The position numbers and the translations under genes were made by a program. Below the pieces are notes generated by a model. It worked only from the letters and a program-made list of their open reading frames with translations. It was not told the DNA's origin and did not search any database. A stretch of DNA of 13,415 nucleotides. It comes from Methylococcaceae bacterium UBA662 (GTDB lineage: Bacteria > Pseudomonadota > Gammaproteobacteria > Methylococcales > Methylomonadaceae). The stretch lies in contig DBNW01000038.1 of assembly GCA_002299425.1 (NCBI GenBank), positions 1 through 13,415 of the forward strand, in the 5' to 3' direction. Of the stretch, positions 8,301 to 13,415 are shown piece by piece (the first letter of the stretch is position 1; the number at the start of each line of letters is the position of its first letter).

Positions 8301-11077
8301 TCGAACAATTGCTCCGCGCCCACGAATATTGGCGTATGAAAGGCTTAGCAGTTGATTTGGTGATACTAAACGGGAAGGAAGTGTCCTACGCTCAAGATTT
8401 ACAAGCGTTACTGGAAGGCATGGTGCGCGAAAACCAAGCCATTTCAATACACCAGCAACCTGAAAACCCAGGGGCGATTTTTGTCATGCGCGGCGACCAA
8501 CTGTCACAGGAAGACCAGTGGTTGTTGCAGACTGCCGCACGGGCGGTGCTGGTGGGCAGTCGCGGCACCTTAGCGGAACAGCTGTTAAGGCAACCCCGCC
8601 CAATCACCGCATACGTCGCAGCCAAAACCAGCCCGGCTAGCAGTGTCCATGCACCCGCGTTGGCCTTACCACCGCTGGAATTTTTCAACGGTTTGGGCGG
8701 ATTTACCGAGAACGGCCGCGAATATGTCATTGTCCTAGATAACGGCCAGTGGACACCCGCGCCGTGGATTAACGTCATCGCCAATGCCGAGTTTGGTTTT
8801 ACCGTGTCGGAAGTCGGCAGTGGCTGCACCTGGTCTGGCAACAGCCGCGAAAACCAATTGACACCTTGGTCTAACGATCCGGTCAGCGACCCGCCAGGCG
8901 AAGCGTTTTATATCCGAGACGAAGCAACGGGCGAATTATGGAGTCCCACGGCTTTGCCAATCCGGGTCGAAAACGCCAGTTATGTGATCCGCCACGGGCA
9001 AGGTTATAGTCGTTTTGAACACGCTTCGCACGGTGTCCATAGCGAGCTGCTGCAATTCGTCAGCCCCGACGATCCGGTCAAAATCTCGGCGTTGACCTTA
9101 ACCAACGTCTCCGGCCGTACCCGCAAACTGTCAGTCACGGCTTATGTCGAATGGGTGTTGGGCGCATCGCGTAGCGTCACTGCCCCGCATATCATCACCG
9201 AACTCGATCCCCTCACAGGTGCTTTGTTTGCTTACAACCCTTGGGATGTCGAATTCGGCGGGCGTATTGCATTTGCCGATTTGTGCGGGTTACAAACCCG
9301 CTGGACGACCAACCGCGCTGAGTTTATCGGACGCAACGGCAGCCTGGACACCCCTGCGGGGTTGCTTGGTACTAAGCCGCTCAAAAACCGCATTGGCGCA
9401 AGATTAGACCCCTGCGCCGCTTTACAAACGATGATTGAACTGGCACCGAACGGGCAGGTGGAAATCGTTTTTCTGTTAGGGCAAGGCAAAGACCGCGCCC
9501 AGGCTAGCGACGTGGTGCGGCGTTACCGCACCACGGCTGTTAGCGTCACGTTTACCGAAGTGACGCAGGCTTGGGACACCCTGTTGGGCAAAGTCCAAGT
9601 CAAAACCCCAGACCGCGAATTGGATATTTTGTTGAACCGCTGGCTGCTTTATCAAACCCTCAGTTGCCGGATGTGGGCGCGGGCGGGCTTTTATCAAGTC
9701 GGCGGGGCTTATGGTTTCCGCGACCAATTGCAAGACAGCATGGCTTTAACGGTAGCCCGGCCTGATCTTACCCGTGCCCATTTGCTACGCGCAGCAGCAC
9801 GGCAATTTAGCGAGGGCGATGTGCAGCATTGGTGGCATCCACCCACAGGCCGTGGGGTGCGCACGCATTTTTCCGATGACCGTGTCTGGCTGCCTTATGT
9901 CCTTACGCACTATCTTAATGTCACTGGCGATAGGCAACTATTGGATGAAGCCTTACCGTTTCTGGAAGGTCTGGTGCTTGCGCCGGGTCAGGATGATGCC
10001 TACTTCCAACCCACCCACTCCACCCAACAAGCCAGCCTTTACGAACACTGCGCCCGTGCCTTGGATTTGAGTTTGGCGATTGGCGGGCATGGCCTACCCT
10101 TGATGGGCAGCGGCGATTGGAACGACGGCATGAACCGCGTCGGCAACCAAGGCAAAGGTGAAAGCGTTTGGTTGGCTTGGTTTTTAATCGCCACACTGAA
10201 TGAATTCGCCAAAGTGGCAGACAGCCGAAGCGATAGCGAACGGGCCGCGCGCTGGCGTGACCATGCCGCGCAATTGAAAATCGCCATCGAAGCCGAGGCT
10301 TGGGATGGTGCCTGGTATCGCCGCGCCTATTTTGACGACGGCACCGCCTTAGGTTCCGCCGCCAATGCCGAATGCCGCATTGATTCCATCGCGCAAAGCT
10401 GGTCGGTATTATCCGGCGTTGCCGATGACGACCGCGCACGGCGAGCGATGAATTCGGTGCGGGAATATCTGGTGCGTGATGGCGAGGAATTGCTGTTGTT
10501 ATTCACGCCACCTTTCGACAAAACCGAACGCGACCCCGGCTACATCAAAAGCTACCCGCCCGGTGTCCGTGAAAACGGCGGGCAATACACCCACGCGGCA
10601 GTATGGTCGGTGATTGCCTACGCCCTGCTCGGTGATGGCGACCAAGCGGCGGAACTGTTGCGTATGCTCAACCCAATCAAGCGCACGTCCACGCGTACTG
10701 GCGTTTACGCTTACAAAGTCGAACCGTATGTGCTGGCGGCGGACATTTATGCCGAACCGCCGCATGTCAGACGTGGCGGCTGGACTTGGTACACGGGGGC
10801 GGCGGGATGGTATTACCGCGCCGGTTTGGAATCTATTTTAGGTTTGCAAGTCCGCGCCGGAACATTAGTTTTTAACCCTTGCGTCCCTAAAGCTTGGCGC
10901 AGTTACAGCATCACTTATCAGCACGAAACCAGCCGCTATGACATTACCGTGGAAAACCCTAACGGCGTGATGCGGGGCATTGCAACGATAGAGCTTGATG
11001 GCAAACGCCAGTTAAACGACAGCGTCACTTTGCAAAATGATGGGATGGTGCATTCGGTGCGGGTGGTGATAGGTTAA
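2399..11077 (+). CDS. chvB: cyclic beta-1,2-glucan synthase (ChvB/NdvB/Cgs family)
   Basis: This very large inner-membrane enzyme builds beta-1,2-glucan from UDP-glucose, cyclises it and controls its length. The 2892 residues match the family (about 2800-2900). Residues 1-400 are cytosolic. Membrane segments lie near 408-460, 810-850, 880-912 and 940-980. Between them is the GT84 domain with DAD (D624, D626), HDLFE (738-742) and RxxRW (R770, R773, W774). Residues about 1000-1570 form the glucoamylase-like (PF10091) region, the part assigned in studied family members to ring closure (GH189), with Glu-containing motifs around E1404 and E1446. Two related beta-sandwich repeats begin near 1605 and 2090. 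The C-terminal GH94 phosphorylase-like domain carries FRDQLQD (from 2440) and DWNDG (2573-2577) and sets chain length. The start is the first ATG; no Shine-Dalgarno is visible, only an A run. The export ABC transporter (ChvA/NdvA) is not in the window. Confidence 0.95.
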   Translation: MIKRQTQKPCARVPHPGGEKPIRFELFSTERLEQHAVSLAQAQKISVQKQGYKLIPRVHDNAQVLLEAYQIVAKAVREQHAITPAAEWLLDNFHIIEEQVSDIQSDLPEKYYLELPKLSEGALVGFPRVYGIAWALIAHTDSRFSAQLLTHFINTYQAVDPLTLGELWAIPITLRMLLVDNLRRIAVRIIASQTGRKLADDFVDHVEQVAALTDQPDAPFPAGVLPSETLRQAYAVQILQRLHDPHSGAMPSLAFLNEWLNEKNLSLDDVVHLEHAEQIADNATVRNIITSMRAISAFDWSLFVEKVSLVDRCLRAHDGYSTMDFLTRDRYRHAIEDLARHSSYAELAIAQQVIAQTQRVSEQAPSNGRLQEPGFYLIGAGRYAFEKTVGYQTSFRQRWLRTTIANAGLAYMGGLIVLTGLLLVLPLSFSFAAGLSGVQLALLALFGVFPASDIAVSLVNRLISVGLPPRHLPRLEFKNGVPDSLSTFVVVPTLFTSAAEVKKQIEQMEVRYLANPEGKVHFAVLSDWSDAEQETLPNDHQLLSIAMTEVDALNAKYGGQRFFVFHRARLWNASEGKWMGWERKRGKLHEFNRLLRGATDTSFLPIAGKPATAPPGVCYVITLDADTRLPMGVVDQLVGVAAHPLNQPVFDAQSQCVIDGYSILQPRVTPTLPLRQEHSMFHQIFAGTSGTDTYASSVSEVYQDLFTLSTYSGKGLYHVDSFEAALAGRVPDNTQLSHDLFESVYARCALVSDIEFFEEFPSHTEVAASREHRWVRGDWQLLPWIFGQGGKGMPMIGRWKMLDNLRRSLSAPATFSVLVATWAIPNAPLAVLIGFVLTALAFPALLAIASEFTVPRRGISPLTHIRMAVENILRAIVNSLVALTMLAQHAWRMTDAIVLTLIRLFITRRQLLKWVTALQAKASAGHALKNLVRPLLGSSIVVTGAAAVVLLFNPANIDVAAPFLVLWWLAPVVARALSLPPRLDNAEVLLSEDSAKLRLLGRRIWRFFTTFVTAEKNHLPPDNFQEDPDPVIAHRSSPTNFGLYLLSVVAARDFGWLGLTDTVNRLETTLATLAALPRLQGHFYNWYDTQTLQVLEPRYISTVDSGNLAGHLLTLSETCQELLASPLALPNALTGLADTQQLLLAALANITDDKRTLTVTLKELQQKNLVIGELLASHPIDADSWGRLWRQLTVTTETLYDLARAYAVERGDMADNEVLAWAKLLRNDTRSHLLDINNLLPWLQANNRFAGNTESLTQHLPLATPLNEMAGLYTQVLADLNGMELKSADGYALELMIRLAKTQAATLTLRLEKMAVQLEALFHEMDFSFLYDANCHLFSIGYRITEGTLDSSYYDLLASEARLASFIAIAKRDVPDTHWLHLGRRLTRTAKGTVLLSWSGSMFEYLMPSLVTFTPRYSLLDQTCRLVVMRQIAYGKECGVPWGISESAFNGRDLHFTYQYSAFGVPDLGMKRGLHEDLVISPYATALASMYLPHAAVENFARLEKQGALGRYGFYEALDFTPSRLAEGQAVAMVRCYMAHHQGMSLVAFANAVYDGAMRHRFHRAPLIQAADLLLQERIPRGANTNRLPVLEALAEVKDSVQPPVRRVPSPTANVPSAHLLSNGRYAVMLTAAGSGYSAWRNLAVTRWREDVTRDNWGSYLYLRDVGNGKVWSAGYQPTVALPDAYEVLFAEDRVRLIRTDGDLVSTLEIVVSPEDDAEIRRLSVTNNGLRTREIEITSYAEIVLAPMPTDSAHPAFSNLFVHTEYLPQAHALLAHRRSRTGTDPALWAAQVLTASQDVQGCQYETDRARFVGRGQTVRAPIAVMDGRPLTNTVGAVLDPIFSLRVRLRITPGNTEHVTFTTLITHSRTAAEDLADKYHNPAMFERVSVLAWTHAHIQLHHLRIKPDEAQLFQDLASRLLFIDPSLRSSSKLMQMNTLNVTGLWRYGISGDRPIVVLRISEYEDRGIVEQLLRAHEYWRMKGLAVDLVILNGKEVSYAQDLQALLEGMVRENQAISIHQQPENPGAIFVMRGDQLSQEDQWLLQTAARAVLVGSRGTLAEQLLRQPRPITAYVAAKTSPASSVHAPALALPPLEFFNGLGGFTENGREYVIVLDNGQWTPAPWINVIANAEFGFTVSEVGSGCTWSGNSRENQLTPWSNDPVSDPPGEAFYIRDEATGELWSPTALPIRVENASYVIRHGQGYSRFEHASHGVHSELLQFVSPDDPVKISALTLTNVSGRTRKLSVTAYVEWVLGASRSVTAPHIITELDPLTGALFAYNPWDVEFGGRIAFADLCGLQTRWTTNRAEFIGRNGSLDTPAGLLGTKPLKNRIGARLDPCAALQTMIELAPNGQVEIVFLLGQGKDRAQASDVVRRYRTTAVSVTFTEVTQAWDTLLGKVQVKTPDRELDILLNRWLLYQTLSCRMWARAGFYQVGGAYGFRDQLQDSMALTVARPDLTRAHLLRAAARQFSEGDVQHWWHPPTGRGVRTHFSDDRVWLPYVLTHYLNVTGDRQLLDEALPFLEGLVLAPGQDDAYFQPTHSTQQASLYEHCARALDLSLAIGGHGLPLMGSGDWNDGMNRVGNQGKGESVWLAWFLIATLNEFAKVADSRSDSERAARWRDHAAQLKIAIEAEAWDGAWYRRAYFDDGTALGSAANAECRIDSIAQSWSVLSGVADDDRARRAMNSVREYLVRDGEELLLLFTPPFDKTERDPGYIKSYPPGVRENGGQYTHAAVWSVIAYALLGDGDQAAELLRMLNPIKRTSTRTGVYAYKVEPYVLAADIYAEPPHVRRGGWTWYTGAAGWYYRAGLESILGLQVRAGTLVFNPCVPKAWRSYSITYQHETSRYDITVENPNGVMRGIATIELDGKRQLNDSVTLQNDGMVHSVRVVIG

Positions 11078-11095
11078 GAATGTCCACATAAGACA

Positions 11096-11181
11096 CGGAT
11101 AGCGTCAGAGGGTTTGTATCCCGCCTGAAAGGTTTTAAAAACCGCTCAGGCCTAACTGGGATAATGCTATCCGATACAAAC
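11096..11181 (+). promoter_or_regulatory. leader with competing inverted repeats before the YihY-family gene
   Basis: Four exact inverted repeats are packed between the glucan synthase stop and the next gene. CGGATAGC (11096-11103) pairs with GCTATCCG (11166-11173). GTTTGTATC (11112-11120) pairs with GATACAAAC (11173-11181). TATCCC (11117-11122) pairs with GGGATA (11158-11163). GCCTGA (11123-11128) pairs with TCAGGC (11146-11151), closing an inner GGTTT/AAACC stem. The first two pairings cross, and the second and third share bases, so they cannot all form at once. No T tract follows, so a plain terminator is unlikely. An attenuator-like or translation-control role is inferred, not shown. Confidence 0.4.
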
Positions 11182-11196
11182 ATGGGACACGTTATT

Positions 11197-12075
11197 ATGA
11201 CCAAAAACGACGATAAGCTATTTGACCGACAAGCTAAGCGATATGGGGCGGTACTGGGTATAGCCGTAAAAAAGTTTGCCCAAATGGACGGTACACAGGC
11301 GGCGGCAGCGTTTGCCCATTATGCTTTTTTCTCATTGTTTCCGCTGATTATGCTCTTCGTCACAGTCATCTCGGTTGTTATTGGCCGCGAACAGGCGTGC
11401 GTGGAAGTGCTTACTTACCTCAAATCTTATATCCCGATTAGTGCCGACATGGGAGCCTACATTTTCGGCACCATCATCGGTGTGGTTAATGCGCGGGGAC
11501 AGGCGAGCGCAGTCGCTTTGCTGATGCTGGTTTGGTCGGCCATGCAGTTTTTCACGACCCTGGTCTCGGCCACCAATCAGGCATGGGGCGCACAAGCCTT
11601 CAATTGGTGGCGGTTGCCGTTCAAAAGCTTGGTGTTACTGGGCATTATGGTAGGCGCGGTGCTTTTTTCGGTGGCGATACCGATACTGGTAAAAATGGCG
11701 GGGGACAGCCTGTTGCTAGAGAACGTTTGGATTGCTTGGCCCTATGCCTGGGCGGGTTATTTTATCCCTGCATTGGTAGGGTTTGTGGGTTTAGGGCTAT
11801 TTTTCAAACTGGCGCCGAATCGGCCCACCCGTTTTGACGAAATCTGGTTTGCCGCACTTTGTGCCAGCGTGCTTTTACAAGCCGCGCAAAGCCTTTTCGT
11901 GATCTACCTGGAAAATTTCGCCCTGTTTAACGTGGTCTATGGCGCGTTCGGCGGCATCATGGCATTGCTTTTGTGGATTTACCTGTCTGGATGTATTGTC
12001 ATTTTTGGGGCTTGCTTGTGCGCCGCCCAAGCAGAACCCATCACGTATAAAAAAAATCAAGGCTTAGAATTGTAA
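11197..12075 (+). CDS. YihY/BrkB-family inner-membrane protein
   Basis: This is a polytopic membrane protein of the YihY/BrkB family (formerly mislabelled RNase BN), of unknown biochemical role; a Bordetella member, BrkB, is linked to serum resistance. From the start used here it has 292 residues, the usual family size. About six membrane segments lie near 42-63, 101-124, 145-166, 185-206, 217-239 and 251-277. The family signature VYGAFGG...LLWIYLSG is at about 247-265. In-frame ATGs occur at 11164, 11182 and 11197. I chose 11197 because GGGA lies nine bases upstream; the 11164 ATG has GGGA only two bases away and sits inside the inverted repeats. The gene follows the glucan synthase in the same direction after about 120 bases, so co-transcription is possible. 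The stop adjoins the EAL remnant on the other strand. Confidence 0.9.
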   Translation: MTKNDDKLFDRQAKRYGAVLGIAVKKFAQMDGTQAAAAFAHYAFFSLFPLIMLFVTVISVVIGREQACVEVLTYLKSYIPISADMGAYIFGTIIGVVNARGQASAVALLMLVWSAMQFFTTLVSATNQAWGAQAFNWWRLPFKSLVLLGIMVGAVLFSVAIPILVKMAGDSLLLENVWIAWPYAWAGYFIPALVGFVGLGLFFKLAPNRPTRFDEIWFAALCASVLLQAAQSLFVIYLENFALFNVVYGAFGGIMALLLWIYLSGCIVIFGACLCAAQAEPITYKKNQGLEL

Positions 12076-12335
12076 GGCAACGGCTGGCTCAATCAGTAGC
12101 TTGGGCATAAGCCGCAACCCTGCTGTTCCAAAAAAGCTCGTTGCGCTTCAGTTTCTACCCCCTCGGCGATCACTTCAATGCCTAGCGTTTAGGTCATGCC
12201 GATGACGGTTTGCACGATGACCGCATCGAAAGGGTTGACGCTAATAGTCTGTACGAAAGAGCGGTCAATCTTAAGTGGGTCTAGCGGCAATTAGGTCGCG
12301 TTAGACAACGAGGAAATGCAGGAGCATTGCAAAAA
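12076..12335 (-). pseudogene. EAL-domain (c-di-GMP phosphodiesterase) C-terminal remnant
   Basis: One minus-strand frame carries the end of an EAL domain: SSLS, then LPLDPLKIDRSFV, then VIAEGVETEAQ, then GC and a final LSQPLP, in the order and spacing of the family. EAL proteins hydrolyse the second messenger c-di-GMP. This copy is dead: TAA at 12293-12291, TAA at 12191-12189 and TGA at 12095-12093 all lie in that frame, and the GTGY ahead of SSLS has decayed to CSCI. No frameshift is needed to align the rest, so decay has been by point mutation. The N-terminal half of the domain, including the EAL motif itself, is missing; similarity fades near 12335, just past the methyltransferase stop. 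Its end abuts the YihY-family stop. Confidence 0.88.
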
Positions 12336-12355
12336 CCTTTCTTGACTATTACACA

Positions 12356-13165
12356 TCAAAAGACCTTAGCAAACTTTAGCCCATTTTGTCCCGGATCAAG
12401 TTCTTCAAGTCTTGACAGGCCAATCGCAACGAAATCAGGGTTTCTCTCAAAAGCCAAAAATCGGCGATCATTTCTCTTGCATACGACTGGACATGTACCG
12501 ACACCTGCAAAGGGATCCAGCACCAGGTCACCGGGGTTTGAACTTGCACGGATTAAGCGTTCAATCAACTGCTCTGGCTTTTGAATTGTATTGAGTGCAT
12601 TTCTACTTACCAGCTCCTTAGACTTGTAAGTAAGCTGTTTGATGTCGCCCCATACATCTCCGGGATTTTTTCCCGTCTCGTTAAATCTAGTTTTAGCGTA
12701 TTTTCCGTTAGTTACGGAGGGAACCCGCTCACAACGTAGCCTATGCTCTAGTTCAACGAGTTGCGCAACGCGTATGGCATCTAAGTTGAATCTATTCGGC
12801 TTTTTCCCTTTAACGAAAAAGCATATGACATCGTAGTTGTTTGTATAGCTAAGGCGGCCCTGTGCGAGTCTACTTGGTTGGTACCATACAATTTTTGTTT
12901 TCAGATTTAAGTACGGTCTGTAATCAATAAAATCGATGCAGTCTTGCTTGCCGAAAAGATAGACTGTTCCTCCGTCTTTTAGCTTGGCCGAGAAACACTG
13001 GATTAAATCTAAGTTGAAATCCTGAATCGATGGAACTTTATCCCATTCGTTTTGCGTTACACCGTATGGACCGTCGCAAATTATCAAGTCAACAGACGCA
13101 TCTTCAACCTTACGCAGCAGATCAAACGCGTCGCCGCAAGTAATGGTGTTCTCTTCAAGTGACAT
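12356..13165 (-). CDS. beta-class DNA methyltransferase (N6-adenine or N4-cytosine)
   Basis: This enzyme would methylate an amino group of A or C in a specific DNA sequence using S-adenosylmethionine. In the 269-residue form, motif IV comes first (DGPYG, 31-35), followed by a central region likely to read the target, then motif X (QKPEQLIERLI, from 195) and motif I (DPFAGVGT, 217-224). That order defines the beta class. The catalytic motif reads DGPY rather than the usual DPPY. The ATG at 13165 is chosen; an in-frame TTG at 13183 would add six residues, but an AAGG about 11 bases before the ATG favours the shorter form. The gene is clearly AT-richer than its neighbours and sits among gene remnants, suggesting recent transfer. 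No restriction endonuclease gene is visible; its partner, if any, could lie beyond the right edge. The target sequence cannot be read from this. Confidence 0.88.
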   Translation of the reverse strand: MSLEENTITCGDAFDLLRKVEDASVDLIICDGPYGVTQNEWDKVPSIQDFNLDLIQCFSAKLKDGGTVYLFGKQDCIDFIDYRPYLNLKTKIVWYQPSRLAQGRLSYTNNYDVICFFVKGKKPNRFNLDAIRVAQLVELEHRLRCERVPSVTNGKYAKTRFNETGKNPGDVWGDIKQLTYKSKELVSRNALNTIQKPEQLIERLIRASSNPGDLVLDPFAGVGTCPVVCKRNDRRFLAFERNPDFVAIGLSRLEELDPGQNGLKFAKVF

Positions 13166-13179
13166 GTCGCAAAGTACCT

Positions 13180-13306
13180 TCAAAAGGGTTTAAAACGTTA
13201 CGGTAAAGCGTGCGCCGCTCACAGAGCTTTAGCGAAGCTGCCGAGTCGTGATAAAAAACAGACCTTCAAACCCGCCCGCAGGCGGTGAAACCCTGAAACC
13301 CTTTGA
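13180..13306. repeat. long-range inverted repeat spanning the methyltransferase upstream region
   Basis: TCAAAAGGGTTT (13180-13191) is the inverse of AAACCCTTTGA (13296-13306) apart from one extra A. The left arm covers the possible TTG start and Shine-Dalgarno region of the methyltransferase. Between the arms, smaller stems occur: AGCTT/AAGCT (13225-13239), TAAAGC/GCTTTA (13204-13231) and CCGCC/GGCGG (13272-13285). It may be an RNA leader structure or a mobile-element end; I cannot tell which. Confidence 0.35.
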
Positions 13307-13320
13307 TTGTTTTGTTAGGC
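13253..13320 (-). other. attC-like structured element, degenerate
   Basis: On the minus strand the element starts with GCCTAAC (13320-13314), which fits the integron attC R-box RYYYAAC, followed by AA and, at typical attC spacing, TCAAA. A central stem CCGCC/GGCGG (13272-13285) is flanked by TCAAA/TTTGA pairing. The far end reads GTTTTTT instead of GTTRRRY, so the recombination site would be non-canonical. No integrase gene and no second attC after the methyltransferase stop are seen. It is listed as a structural resemblance only; a transcription terminator or chance are alternatives. Confidence 0.2.
13286..13301. repeat. 8-bp perfect tandem duplication
   Basis: TGAAACCC occurs twice in direct succession (13286-13293 and 13294-13301), immediately next to the CCGCC/GGCGG hairpin. 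It is probably a local slippage duplication. Confidence 0.6.
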
Positions 13321-13338
13321 GAGGACAGGGCCTAAAGA

Positions 13339-13413
13339 CTAAATTTCATGGTTAATTTTGTTAGCTGTCGCATCCCGGATGACCGTATAGATTTGTAATG
13401 GTCAATAAAAGCC
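13339..13413 (-). pseudogene. possible PAS/PAC-domain remnant
   Basis: In one minus-strand frame the last bases translate to IYTVIRDATANKINHEI followed by a stop (13341-13339). This resembles the end of a PAS domain, where IRDxTxxK is common. A TGA at 13404-13402 interrupts the same frame, so it would be a broken gene. It lies on the same strand as the EAL remnant and upstream of it, as expected for a PAS-GGDEF-EAL protein. A second minus-strand frame is also open from the window edge to a TAG at 13334-13332 (27 codons, no recognisable motif), so the PAS reading is tentative. Confidence 0.3.
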
Positions 13414-13415
13414 GG

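Noticed and set aside
9921..10439. 172-codon Arg/Cys-rich frame on the minus strand
   Set aside because: It is antisense to the GH94 catalytic region and its composition is not protein-like.
11123..11151. Rho-independent terminator after the glucan synthase
   Set aside because: The stem is real, but no T tract follows on the plus strand, and the flanking repeats allow other folds, so it is listed as a leader structure instead.
12236..13320. Full integron cassette array
   Set aside because: Only one weak attC-like element is seen, its far R-box is not canonical, nothing similar follows the methyltransferase and no integrase is present.
13166..13415. CRISPR array, suggested by the TGAAACCC repeats
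   Set aside because: It is only two adjacent 8-bp copies with no spacers; it is a tandem duplication.

Overview
The window looks like part of a proteobacterial chromosome, probably gammaproteobacterial. The first 49 bases are the complement of a typical proteobacterial 16S rRNA 5' end. It also carries a Gram-negative lipoprotein-maturation gene (lnt) and a GC-rich, TTG-rich coding style. I cannot name the genus.

Layout, left to right. (1) 1-456: the start of a minus-strand rRNA operon, with 16S 5' end, leader with boxA, and a strong -35/-10 promoter with AT-rich upstream DNA. (2) 457-1956, minus: lnt, apolipoprotein N-acyltransferase, reading toward the rrn promoter. (3) 1957-2398: a 442-base divergent intergenic region with a long bulged hairpin (2063-2098) and a minus-strand terminator-like hairpin, but no convincing gene. 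(4) 2399-11077, plus: one 8.7-kb gene for a 2892-residue cyclic beta-1,2-glucan synthase, which fills two thirds of the window. (5) 11078-11196: a short spacer whose inverted repeats can fold in competing ways. (6) 11197-12075, plus: a YihY/BrkB-family inner-membrane protein. (7) 12076-12335, minus: a decayed EAL-domain (c-di-GMP phosphodiesterase) remnant with three in-frame stops. (8) 12356-13165, minus: a beta-class DNA methyltransferase, visibly AT-richer than its neighbours. (9) 13166-13415: non-coding DNA with hairpins and a tandem repeat, then a short possible PAS-domain remnant on the minus strand.

Functional picture. The left two thirds is envelope biology: lipoprotein acylation, synthesis of an osmoregulatory or host-interaction periplasmic glucan, and a polytopic membrane protein. 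The right end looks like accessory DNA. A sensor-type PAS/GGDEF/EAL gene seems to have been destroyed, and a methyltransferase cassette now sits where its middle would have been. No complete new defence or mobile system is visible. The two observations most worth following are the methyltransferase island inside the EAL remnant and the mutually exclusive RNA structures ahead of the YihY-family gene.
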